DNA of 8,025 bases from positions 1-8,025 of the forward strand of contig CAZTFU010000049.1 of the NCBI GenBank assembly GCA_964612925.1, given 5' to 3'. The DNA comes from Phil1 sp964612925. GTDB taxonomy: Bacteria > Bacillota > Clostridia > Christensenellales > CAG-138. The position numbers were made by a program, and so were the translations under genes. Position 1 is the stretch's first letter, and each line of letters opens with the position of its first letter. A model generated the notes under the pieces. The model was not told where the DNA came from. It made no database searches and was given only the letters and a program-made list of their open reading frames with translations. Below, piece by piece: positions 1-5,680 of the stretch.

Positions 1-73
1 GTGAGGCGGAGAACACGCAGGAACAGGGAGAATTGCGAATGGCAATGAGCAAGGCAACCATGTTCCAAGCGGA

Positions 74-97
74 AAGGGAGGGAAACTTCCCTCCCTT
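74..97. repeat. Perfect palindrome AAGGGAGGGAA / TTCCCTCCCTT
   Basis: Two perfectly complementary 11-bp arms (74-84 and 87-97) are separated by 2 bases. No T-run follows on either side, so it is not a classical intrinsic terminator. It shares the AAGGG...CCCTTCA layout with the elements at 280-328 and 6314-6335. Confidence 0.75.
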
Positions 98-145
98 CAG
101 CCCGCCCTGCAAAAAGAATAAAGCAACTCGTTTTGCTTAAACTCA

Positions 146-161
146 TGCACCGCAAGGTGCA
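146..161. repeat. Short hairpin with GCAA tetraloop
   Basis: TGCACC (146-151) and GGTGCA (156-161) pair over six bases and close a GCAA loop, which has the GNRA pattern typical of stable RNA hairpins. No known RNA family could be recognised around it, so whether it is transcribed is unknown. Confidence 0.4.
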
Positions 162-279
162 AGCAGGAAAATATGGTCTGTACGGAATGAAGTTACTGTA
201 TGAATGTACTATAAGCTTGTGTTGTGCAACGGCTAACGCCGCAGTTACTTTTATACTACGAGCTTCTTTTAGCTTTTCT

Positions 280-328
280 TTGTTAGAGGATTAAGGGGAG
301 GATATCCTCCCCTTCAACCCTCTAACAA
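280..328. repeat. Nested 49-bp inverted repeat
   Basis: An outer pair of 10-bp arms (TTGTTAGAGG at 280-289 and CCTCTAACAA at 319-328) encloses a perfect 22-bp palindrome at 293-314 (AAGGGGAGGAT and its complement). Only 3 and 4 unpaired bases separate the two layers. The whole element could fold into one long hairpin or cruciform. Its ATTAAGGGG...CCCCTT...AACCCT frame is matched by the element downstream of the carboxypeptidase gene at 6313-6340, which suggests a dispersed palindromic repeat family with a variable core. Confidence 0.75.
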
Positions 329-337
329 CTCCCACAT

Positions 338-473
338 CCCCTCCTTATCCCGCTATGCGCGGGGCAAAACGATACAAGGCAGGAACTGCTAAATTGTGTT
401 TGTGCGGCGGTTTTCTCCCGCTGTAGGGCATAATTGAGTTTATGTTGCACAGTAGCTCCGCTACAGTTTCTTT
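338..473 (+). repeat. Interspersed intergenic repeat, copy A
   Basis: This stretch aligns without gaps to the reverse complement of 5410-5545. By hand count the first 30 bases (338-367) are identical and about three quarters of the 136 positions match overall. It contains a CCCGC/GCGGG hairpin (349-363) and a GTAGC-TCC-GCTAC hairpin (452-464) followed by a T-rich run. In copy B the second hairpin reads GCGGC-TCC-GCCGC, so two pairs changed together. No reading frame is shared between the copies. It looks like a small non-coding repeat of MITE/REP type or a structured RNA; I do not recognise a named family. Confidence 0.75.
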
Positions 474-481
474 TGCAGAGA

Positions 482-500
482 GGCAAACTGACATGGCGTT
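482..500 (+). repeat. 19-bp shared module, copy A side
   Basis: GGCAAACTGACATGGCGTT matches the reverse complement of 5565-5583 with one mismatch. It lies downstream of the large repeat here but on its other side in the second location, so the modules have been rearranged relative to each other. Confidence 0.6.
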
Positions 501-581
501 ATTCAAATTTGTCACCATAGCACAAGCGTTTTAATTTAATTCCGAATTAAGCATTACGGATTTCGAATTTTCAGCGGTTCA

Positions 582-594
582 GCGGCTCCGCCGC
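582..594. repeat. GCGGC-TCC-GCCGC hairpin, extra copy
   Basis: This is a five-base-pair hairpin with a three-base loop, identical in sequence to the hairpin of repeat copy B (5419-5431 on the minus strand). It sits here without the rest of the repeat, immediately upstream of the terminator at 611-641. Confidence 0.5.
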
Positions 595-610
595 AAGCTT
601 ATGTACAATA

Positions 611-641
611 AAAAGCCCCCCCTTACACAAGGGAGGCTTTT
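611..641 (-). terminator. Terminator of the iorA-iorB-ptb operon
   Basis: Read on the minus strand, AAAAGCCTCCCTT and AAGGGGGGGCTTTT form a long stem (one bulge, one G-T wobble) around a GTGT loop, followed by CTTTTTATT. It lies 26 bases after the stop codon of the phosphate butyryltransferase-like gene. The flanking A/T tracts mean it may also work in the plus direction. Confidence 0.85.
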
Positions 642-667
642 ACTGTTTTGCTGACGCTCGAACCTGT

Positions 668-1582
668 TTACACTTCCTGTCCCGCCATAAGGGAGGCGAC
701 GGCAATGGAGAAGAATTTTTCTTCCGCGCTGGAGCCGCGGCTTGTCAGCACGATGGGCACCTTTGCGCCCATTATAACGCCGCCCATTTCGGCCTTGGCG
801 GTGACGATAAGGCACTTGCCGAGGATGTTGCCCGAGTCTATATCGGGCACTATAAGCGCGTCAAAATCGCCGCAATACTCGCAATCCACGCCCTTGTGGT
901 GCGCAATGGCCTTATCCATGGCCACGTCATAGGAAAGCGGCCCTTCCACAATGCAGTGCTGAATAAGCCCCTCGCGGTTCATGCGTTTGAGCTCCGCCGC
1001 CTCAACAGTGGCGCGCATACGCGGGTTGACCTTTTCAATTGCGGCAAGCACAGCCACGCGGGGCTGTTTGTAGCCCATTTTGCGCATGGCCTCAACCGCG
1101 TTTTCTATTATGCCGACCTTTTCCTCAAGTGTGGGGTACATGACCATGCCGCCGTCTGTCGCAACAAGCAGCTTATGATAATTTGGCACATTTGAAAAGA
1201 ACACCACATGGCTCATCAGCTTGCCCGTGCGCAAGTTGTTTTCCTTTGCGACAACAGGGTGCAGCATATCTCGCGTTTCGATAAGTCCCTTCATAAGCAC
1301 GTTTGCACTGCCGTCCTTTACAAGATCGACGGCGGCCTGTGCCTCCGTGTTTTCCTCGCTGTCCACAATGTTATAATTTGAAGGGTTACGGTCAAAGCTT
1401 CTGAGGATATCCTTTATTTTGCCCGCATTGCCGACGAATATCGGCACGGCTATACCCTGCTGTTGCGCCCTGAGCGCGGCCTCGATAACGGGTGCATCAT
1501 GCGCGCCCGCTATTGCCACCGTGCGTTCGTTTTCCCTTTGCTTTACGGCGGCTACCACCTCGTCAAAATTTCTGAACATCAT
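668..1582 (-). CDS. ptb: Phosphate butyryl/acetyltransferase family protein
   Basis: This 304-residue protein belongs to the phosphate acetyl/butyryltransferase family, which exchanges CoA on an acyl-CoA for phosphate to give an acyl phosphate in the cytoplasm. Family features include the EGPLSYDVA segment (213-221), VPDIDSGNILGK (245-256, compare PDIEAGN of Ptb) and the C-terminal VLTSRGSSAEEKFFSIA (278-294). Length fits Ptb (about 300) rather than longer Pta forms. The gene is last in the operon, its ATG overlapping the iorB stop in TAATG. Two ATGs are adjacent; the GGAG motif lies only 2 bases from the first but 5 from the second (1579), so the second may be the true start. The context suggests aryl-acetyl-CoA or branched acyl-CoA as substrate rather than butyryl-CoA. 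No acyl kinase gene follows, since a terminator comes next. The family is clear; the substrate is inferred. Confidence 0.88.
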   Translation of the reverse strand: MMFRNFDEVVAAVKQRENERTVAIAGAHDAPVIEAALRAQQQGIAVPIFVGNAGKIKDILRSFDRNPSNYNIVDSEENTEAQAAVDLVKDGSANVLMKGLIETRDMLHPVVAKENNLRTGKLMSHVVFFSNVPNYHKLLVATDGGMVMYPTLEEKVGIIENAVEAMRKMGYKQPRVAVLAAIEKVNPRMRATVEAAELKRMNREGLIQHCIVEGPLSYDVAMDKAIAHHKGVDCEYCGDFDALIVPDIDSGNILGKCLIVTAKAEMGGVIMGAKVPIVLTSRGSSAEEKFFSIAVASLMAGQEV

Positions 1583-2154
1583 TACTCCATATTATATCCC
1601 GCATCATATGCGGCAAGATTCATGTCCACAGCCTTTGCCGGCACCGTTTTTGCAACGATACTCTTCCAGTCTATGCCCTCAAGATGCATTATCCTGACAA
1701 GCGCACCAAGCAGCACGATGTTCTGCGCCTTTATACTGCCAAGGCGTTCGGCGGTTTCGGCCGCGCGAATAACGTGTACGTTTTCTACGCGCCGCTTGAG
1801 CGTTTCGAGTGCATCGTGCGGATAAGAGTGTTGGCCGCTCAATACGGGCATGGGGTATATCTCCCTTTCGTCGGTAATGACCGTGCCGCCCTTTTTAAGG
1901 AAGGGCAGTGCCCGTAGCGCCTCGACCTTTTCAAAGCTTATTATAATGTCCGCCTCGGCAAGGCCGATATTCGGCGCAAAGACCTCATCACCGAACTTTA
2001 TCTGTGTGGTAACGCTGCCCCCGCGCTGACTCATGCCGTGGATCTCACTCATTTTAACGCTGTGTCCCATTTGGGTCAAGCCGAAGGCAAGTATTTTGGA
2101 AATAAGTATGGTGCCCTGCCCGCCTACACCTATAAGAAGAATGTTTTTGCTCAT
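1582..2154 (-). CDS. iorB: Indolepyruvate ferredoxin oxidoreductase, beta subunit
   Basis: This 190-residue protein is the gamma-type (POR_gamma) subunit of 2-keto acid:ferredoxin oxidoreductase. With IorA it oxidatively decarboxylates indolepyruvate and related aryl pyruvates to acyl-CoA. A GVGGQGT motif near the N terminus (9-15) and MSQRGGSV (41-48) are typical of IorB, as is the compact single-domain length. An upstream extension of the frame to 2253 lies inside iorA and is rejected. The chosen ATG has AGGAGG 8 bases upstream (2163-2168) and overlaps the iorA stop as TAATG, implying translational coupling and a 1:1 complex. The stop likewise overlaps the start of the transferase gene. The subunit carries no iron-sulfur cysteine motif; electrons leave through the clusters of IorA. 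Confidence 0.93.
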   Translation of the reverse strand: MSKNILLIGVGGQGTILISKILAFGLTQMGHSVKMSEIHGMSQRGGSVTTQIKFGDEVFAPNIGLAEADIIISFEKVEALRALPFLKKGGTVITDEREIYPMPVLSGQHSYPHDALETLKRRVENVHVIRAAETAERLGSIKAQNIVLLGALVRIMHLEGIDWKSIVAKTVPAKAVDMNLAAYDAGYNME

Positions 2155-3935
2155 TATTCGCCCCTCCTTTCTATCGCATTGAATCGGCACATGCTCATGC
2201 AAAGGCCGCATGCGGTACAGCTTGCCGTGTCGAATATTTTTGCTTTGCCGCATTCAAAGGCTATCGCGGGGCAAGCTATATTCATGCACTGCTTACAACC
2301 GCGGCACTTGTCACTGTCGATTACGCAGTATTTGCCCGCATTTGCTTTCTGTACCTCTTTTATAAGGGCGCAAGGACGCTTTGTTATTATAACGAACGGC
2401 CCCTTCACCTCAAGAGCGGCATCTATGGCGGAACGAACGGCACTTACGTCAAGCGGATCCACCACGCGAACGCGAGTAGAGTCTATGCCCGTTGCAAGCA
2501 CGAGCGATTCTATGCTAAGCACGGGACTTGCTTCGCCCATAAGGTTTTTGGGCGTGCCCGGGTTCTGCTGGTGCCCCGTCATTGCGGTTATGGAATTGTC
2601 AAGCACGCAGGCTATAACGTTGGCATCCGCCGCCACCACATCCATAAGGCTGGTCATTCCGCTGTGGAAGAACGTTGAATCCCCCACGCAACCGAGTGCC
2701 TTGCGAGTGTCCCCCTGCAATTCAAGTGCCTTTGCAAGGCCGATAAGGCTGCTAATGCCCGCACCCATGCATATTGTTGCATCAAGCGCATTGAGCGGCG
2801 CATTTATGCCAAGCGTATAGCAGCCTATATCGCCTATGGGAACAATGGACTTATTAAGATATTTTGTCAGCGCAAAGAAGAAACCCCTGTGCGGACAGCC
2901 TGCGCAGAGCGTGGGCGGCCGTGCGGGTATATCCGATACCGCCTCATACCCTTCCTCTACCGTATCGGGCAGGAATGCGTCCCGTATTATGCGGGCGTTA
3001 AGCTCTCCGCATATGGGCAATTTAGCTTTGCCCACGGCATTTGTAAAACCGAGTGCATGCACGGCATCCTCAACATATGGGTCGTTTTCTTCTATAACAT
3101 AAAGCGTTTCGTATTTCGCGGCGAATTCGCTTATAAGCTTATGCGGCAGCGGATGCGTAAGGCCAAGCTTGAGATAGTCCGCACCGTTGCCGAAAACCTC
3201 CTTCGCGTGCTGATAGGCAATGCCGCTTGTTATTATACCTATATTGCTTCCGTTTGCTTCAACGCGGTTGAACGGACAGTCGTTTGCATACTCTTCGAGC
3301 TTTTTAAGCATTTCTTCGCGGTATATGTGCCGCGGTGCGGAATGTGCGGGCAACATTGCATTCTTTCTCGTATCCCGCACATATTGCTTTACGGGCACGT
3401 CACGCCTTTCTTCAAGCTTTACGGGGCTTTTTGAATGGCAAACGCGGGTAGTCATGCGTAGCATTACAAGCGTGTCGAACCGTTCGGATATTTCAAAGGC
3501 GGCCTTTGCATATTCCTTACATTCGGCAGAATCGCTCGGTTCAAGCATGGCTATCTTCGCATGGGGCGCATAAAGGCGATTATCCTGCTCGTTTTGACTG
3601 CTGTGACAGCCGGGATCATCCGCCGAAACAAAAACGAACCCACCGTTCACACCGCTGTATGCAAGCGTGAATATGGGGTCCGCGGCAACATTCATACCAA
3701 CGTGCTTCATTGCGGCAAACGCGCGCGCCCCACCGAGGGATGCTCCTCCCGCTATTTCAACGGCCGTTTTTTCGTTGCACGCCCACTGGCAGTATATCTT
3801 ATCCTTATACTTCTCACCTATGGTTTCAAGTATTTCCGTGCTCGGCGTGCCGGGATACGCGGCGGCAACGTGACAGCCCGCTTCATAAACGCCGCGTGCT
3901 ACGGCCTCGTTTCCGCTCAGCATTTCAACATGCAT
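2154..3935 (-). CDS. iorA: Indolepyruvate ferredoxin oxidoreductase, alpha subunit
   Basis: This 593-residue catalytic subunit of a thiamine diphosphate-dependent aryl-pyruvate:ferredoxin oxidoreductase would convert indolepyruvate (also phenyl- and hydroxyphenylpyruvate in known enzymes), CoA and oxidised ferredoxin to aryl-acetyl-CoA, CO2 and reduced ferredoxin. Domain order: N-terminal keto-acid oxidoreductase domain (about 1-170, with AYPGTPSTE at 26-34), a middle domain (230-330), the IorA-typical CAGCPHRG (344-351), a TPP-binding domain with GDS (418-420) and DNS (446-448), and a C-terminal two-cluster ferredoxin domain. Its cysteines are 544/547/550/555 and 573/576/579/583. The first motif has four residues before its last cysteine, and the second ends in Cys-Arg rather than Cys-Pro. 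The start is fixed by a near-perfect AAGGAGGT 8 bases upstream. It is the first gene of a three-gene operon. Confidence 0.95.
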   Translation of the reverse strand: MHVEMLSGNEAVARGVYEAGCHVAAAYPGTPSTEILETIGEKYKDKIYCQWACNEKTAVEIAGGASLGGARAFAAMKHVGMNVAADPIFTLAYSGVNGGFVFVSADDPGCHSSQNEQDNRLYAPHAKIAMLEPSDSAECKEYAKAAFEISERFDTLVMLRMTTRVCHSKSPVKLEERRDVPVKQYVRDTRKNAMLPAHSAPRHIYREEMLKKLEEYANDCPFNRVEANGSNIGIITSGIAYQHAKEVFGNGADYLKLGLTHPLPHKLISEFAAKYETLYVIEENDPYVEDAVHALGFTNAVGKAKLPICGELNARIIRDAFLPDTVEEGYEAVSDIPARPPTLCAGCPHRGFFFALTKYLNKSIVPIGDIGCYTLGINAPLNALDATICMGAGISSLIGLAKALELQGDTRKALGCVGDSTFFHSGMTSLMDVVAADANVIACVLDNSITAMTGHQQNPGTPKNLMGEASPVLSIESLVLATGIDSTRVRVVDPLDVSAVRSAIDAALEVKGPFVIITKRPCALIKEVQKANAGKYCVIDSDKCRGCKQCMNIACPAIAFECGKAKIFDTASCTACGLCMSMCRFNAIERRGE

Positions 3936-3943
3936 AAAAGGTT

Positions 3944-3951
3944 ACCTCCTT
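3944..3951 (-). promoter_or_regulatory. Strong ribosome binding site of iorA
   Basis: On the minus strand this reads AAGGAGGT, a near-perfect Shine-Dalgarno sequence, 8 bases before the iorA ATG. It fixes the start codon and suggests high translation initiation for the operon's first gene. Confidence 0.85.
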
Positions 3952-3975
3952 ATAAAAATTCATGGTTGTATTTGT

Positions 3976-3984
3976 ATAATAGCA
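3976..3984 (-). promoter_or_regulatory. Extended -10 promoter of the iorA operon
   Basis: Read on the minus strand, TGC-TATTAT is an extended -10 element. Only a poor -35 match (TTGCGC, 18-base spacer) lies upstream. The predicted transcript would start near 3969, giving a leader of about 34 bases. It is assigned by motif and position only. Confidence 0.5.
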
Positions 3985-4049
3985 TCGTGCAAAAGACGGG
4001 CGCAATCAATTATTCAATGATATATTATCTATTATTTTTGCCGCATCGG

Positions 4050-4058
4050 TGCTATAAT
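4050..4058 (+). promoter_or_regulatory. Extended -10 promoter of the apgM-like gene
   Basis: TGC-TATAAT (4050-4058) is a consensus extended -10 element 36 bases before the ATG. The upstream -35 region is AT-rich without a clear hexamer, which is tolerated for TGn promoters. A second TATAAT on this strand at 3975-3980 overlaps the iorA promoter and could serve as an alternative. Confidence 0.55.
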
Positions 4059-4094
4059 TTTTATTCGTATATTATGCATGTTCGGAGGATAATT

Positions 4095-5255
4095 ATGAAG
4101 CGGATAACGCTTGTACTTGACGGCTCTGCGGACAGGGCAAATCCCGCCCTTTCAAACAAAACCCCGCTTGAGGCCGCATATACGCCCAATTTGGATGCCC
4201 TCGCCGCGCACGCAACACGGCTTTTGCGGGTAAAGACCATTCCCGACGGGCTTGAAATAGGCAGTGCTGTGGCAAACATGGGTTTATTGGGGCTTGACCC
4301 GAAAATGTATCGCGGCCGCGCCGCGCTTGAGGCGGCGGGCAGTGGCATTCCGCTTGACCCAAACGGCCTTTACATTCGCATGAACCTTGCCCATTTTGAC
4401 GGCGACACATACCGTGACGCAATACTTGACGACTACAGCGCAAGCGAACTGCCAACCGTTCAGGCCGCACCCATAGTCGAACTGCTCCGCAAGCGGCTTT
4501 TTACCGATCCCAAGTATATACTGCATCACCCGGGTTCCTTCCGCTGTATATTACAGATAAAGGGCGGTGCCGCGCTTTACCCCATGCAGCTTGCCCCCGC
4601 ACACGACATAATAGGCCGCCGCGCCGCGGATTTCCTCGGCGGCAAAAAGGAAAGGCCGCTTATCGAACTGCAAGAGAGGGCATTTGAACTACTGCGGGAC
4701 ACGCATACACGCTGCAACGGCGTGTGGTTCTGGGGTGACAGCCTTGCGCCGAGCTTTCCCGATGCGGAGCGCGGCCGATGCACATTCGGTGAAACGATAC
4801 TCATGCACGGCATAACCGCCGCCGCCAAAATACCGAACTTTTCTTCGAATGAGGAAGGTGTGAGTTTTGAAAATTTTCTAACGGAAAAGGCAGATAAGGC
4901 CATTTATGCACTAAATAACGGTTTTGACCGTGCGTATGTTCACATTCAGGCGACCGATGACCTCAGCCACGACCGCAATCCCATTGGCAAGCGCAATGCG
5001 ATAGAGGCCATAGACCGCCTTGTCGTGCGCCGCCTTACGGAAGAAGTACAGGGTGATTTTCGCCTGCTTGTGATAAGCGACCACTTCACTTTTTCCGACA
5101 CTGGCTCGCACGGCGGCGACCCCGTGCCCTGCATTTTCTACGACTCCGCGCACCCCTCCTTGAACGCAGGTGCAAGGTTCACGGAGGCACTCTGTGTGCC
5201 CTCCGTCCCTCTTACCGATGCCCCCGGCACGATAAGGCTGATGGAAGGGGAGTAA
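4095..5255 (+). CDS. apgM: ApgM-like phosphoglycerate mutase / proposed homoserine kinase
   Basis: This 386-residue protein of the alkaline phosphatase superfamily resembles archaeal-type cofactor-independent phosphoglycerate mutase, which interconverts 3- and 2-phosphoglycerate. Likely metal or catalytic residues: Asp9 (LDGSADR), Ser57 (GSAVAN, 56-61), Asp288 and His292 (TDDLSH), Asp329-His330 (SDHFTF) and His339 before GGDPVP. The family usually has GSDVAN; here the Asp after the nucleophilic Ser is Ala. LGLDPKMYRGRAALEAAGSG (65-84) and NGVWFWGD (208-215) also match; the tryptophan-rich segment resembles the bacterial branch proposed, without firm proof, to be a homoserine kinase. The start at 4095 is set by GGAGG (4084-4088); the frame is open further upstream but overlaps iorA antisense. 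It is divergent from iorA and ends in a strong terminator. Family is sure, substrate not. Confidence 0.85.
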   Translation: MKRITLVLDGSADRANPALSNKTPLEAAYTPNLDALAAHATRLLRVKTIPDGLEIGSAVANMGLLGLDPKMYRGRAALEAAGSGIPLDPNGLYIRMNLAHFDGDTYRDAILDDYSASELPTVQAAPIVELLRKRLFTDPKYILHHPGSFRCILQIKGGAALYPMQLAPAHDIIGRRAADFLGGKKERPLIELQERAFELLRDTHTRCNGVWFWGDSLAPSFPDAERGRCTFGETILMHGITAAAKIPNFSSNEEGVSFENFLTEKADKAIYALNNGFDRAYVHIQATDDLSHDRNPIGKRNAIEAIDRLVVRRLTEEVQGDFRLLVISDHFTFSDTGSHGGDPVPCIFYDSAHPSLNAGARFTEALCVPSVPLTDAPGTIRLMEGE

Positions 5256-5299
5256 GGGGAGGGGAAATACGTTCGCCCTCGGTTTGAATAAAGCGCCAT

Positions 5300-5340
5300 G
5301 CAAGCTTGATTTATCCAATCGGGCTTGCTTTTTGTTTTGA
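5300..5340 (+). terminator. Strong intrinsic terminator of the apgM-like gene
   Basis: GCAAGCTTGATT (5300-5311) pairs with AATCGGGCTTGC (5317-5328) over 12 base pairs including two G-T wobbles, with a five-base loop. It is followed directly by TTTTTGTTTTG. It lies 44 bases after the stop codon. Confidence 0.9.
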
Positions 5341-5409
5341 GCAATGGCTTTATACATAAAAAGCCTTAATGCAGGACTCGTTTCGCACTTGCTCAGTATG
5401 TTGCCCGTC

Positions 5410-5545
5410 AAAAAATCTGCGGCGGAGCCGCTGTGCTACGGAAACTCAGTTATGCCCTACAGTGGGAATAAACCGCTGTGGTAACTCGGTTATGCTATTC
5501 CGAACTTGCTTAGTGTTGCCCCGCGCATAGCGGGATAAGGAGGGG
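5410..5545 (-). repeat. Interspersed intergenic repeat, copy B (inverted)
   Basis: The reverse complement aligns without gaps to 338-473. The match is perfect over 5516-5545 and falls to about half in the middle before rising again near 5442-5475. The GCGGC-GGA-GCCGC hairpin at 5419-5431 replaces the GTAGC/GCTAC pairing of copy A through compensatory changes. Together the two copies flank the block from the iorA operon to the apgM-like gene in opposite orientation. No target-site duplication or transposase is visible. Confidence 0.75.
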
Positions 5546-5564
5546 GACGGGAAGTTCGGAGCCG

Positions 5565-5583
5565 AACGCCATGTCGGTTTGCC
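5565..5583 (-). repeat. 19-bp shared module, copy B side
   Basis: The reverse complement GGCAAACCGACATGGCGTT differs from 482-500 by one base. It overlaps the right arm of a GTTCGG/CCGAAC hairpin (5554-5567). Confidence 0.6.
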
Positions 5584-5600
5584 TTCCTCCCAAAGCCCCT

Positions 5601-5644
5601 GCGGCGGGAAGACAGATTGAGCAGACAGTGCTCAAGCTTGCCGC
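5601..5644. repeat. Two-level hairpin of unknown role
   Basis: An outer GCGGC (5601-5605) / GCCGC (5640-5644) pair encloses TTGAGCA (5617-5623) / TGCTCAA (5629-5635) with a five-base GACAG loop. No T-run follows in the plus direction. It may be part of a structured RNA or another repeat; no known riboswitch is recognised. Confidence 0.45.
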
Positions 5645-5680
5645 CATAGTCCCAAGATTCCTCATGTCAAGAATTCTCCC

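Larger units (their letters stand above)
1..606. other. Gene-free intergenic region with palindromes and repeats
   Basis: I see no convincing gene in this stretch. Frames are broken by stops, and none of the short ATG-initiated frames has a good ribosome binding site. The region instead carries a perfect palindrome (74-97), a small GCAA-loop hairpin (146-161), a short CGGC/GCCG hairpin (230-241), a nested inverted repeat (280-328), repeat copy A (338-473), a shared 19-bp module (482-500), an AT-rich stretch (about 503-570) and another GCGGCTCCGCCGC hairpin (582-594). The layout suggests an accumulation of interspersed intergenic repeats rather than a degraded gene. A left-edge open frame (3-140) could be the tail of a gene entering from outside, but it cannot be judged from here. 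Confidence 0.7.

Noticed and set aside
3..140. Open frame from the left edge that could be the 3' end of a gene (tail including EAENTQEQGELRMAMSK).
   Set aside because: Too short to judge, reads through the perfect palindrome at 74-97, and the other frame at the edge is also open to about 120. No family recognised.
493..534. A 13-codon frame (MALFKFVTIAQAF) starting in the 19-bp module.
   Set aside because: No good ribosome binding site, and the second copy of the module gives an unrelated peptide, so the conservation is not at protein level.
2155..2253. N-terminal extension of iorB by 33 residues.
   Set aside because: It lies inside the ferredoxin domain of iorA in another frame; the GVGGQG fold begins right after the ATG at 2154, which has AGGAGG upstream.
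2038..2820. A 260-residue plus-strand frame opposite iorA/iorB.
   Set aside because: Antisense shadow of clearly conserved genes; no ribosome binding site and a composition unlike a real protein. Other long plus-strand frames at 2889-3434 and 7284-7649 were rejected for the same reason.
3561..4094. Upstream in-frame extension of the apgM-like gene adding 178 residues.
   Set aside because: It runs antisense through iorA and across the promoter region; the added residues do not resemble the family, while the ATG at 4095 has a GGAGG site and begins the conserved domain.
4911..5411. A 166-residue minus-strand frame opposite the end of the apgM-like gene.
   Set aside because: It is antisense to conserved catalytic motifs and runs through the terminator; no family resemblance.
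338..5545. A composite transposon bounded by the inverted repeat copies.
   Set aside because: No transposase, no target-site duplication seen, and the enclosed genes look like ordinary chromosomal genes with composition like their neighbours.
5590..5665. Cobalamin-riboswitch-like fragments (GCCCCTG, CGGGAAGAC, CATAGTC).
   Set aside because: The B12 box and the upstream GGTG core are absent and no B12-related gene follows, so the resemblance is probably coincidental. A covariance-model search (Rfam) would settle it.
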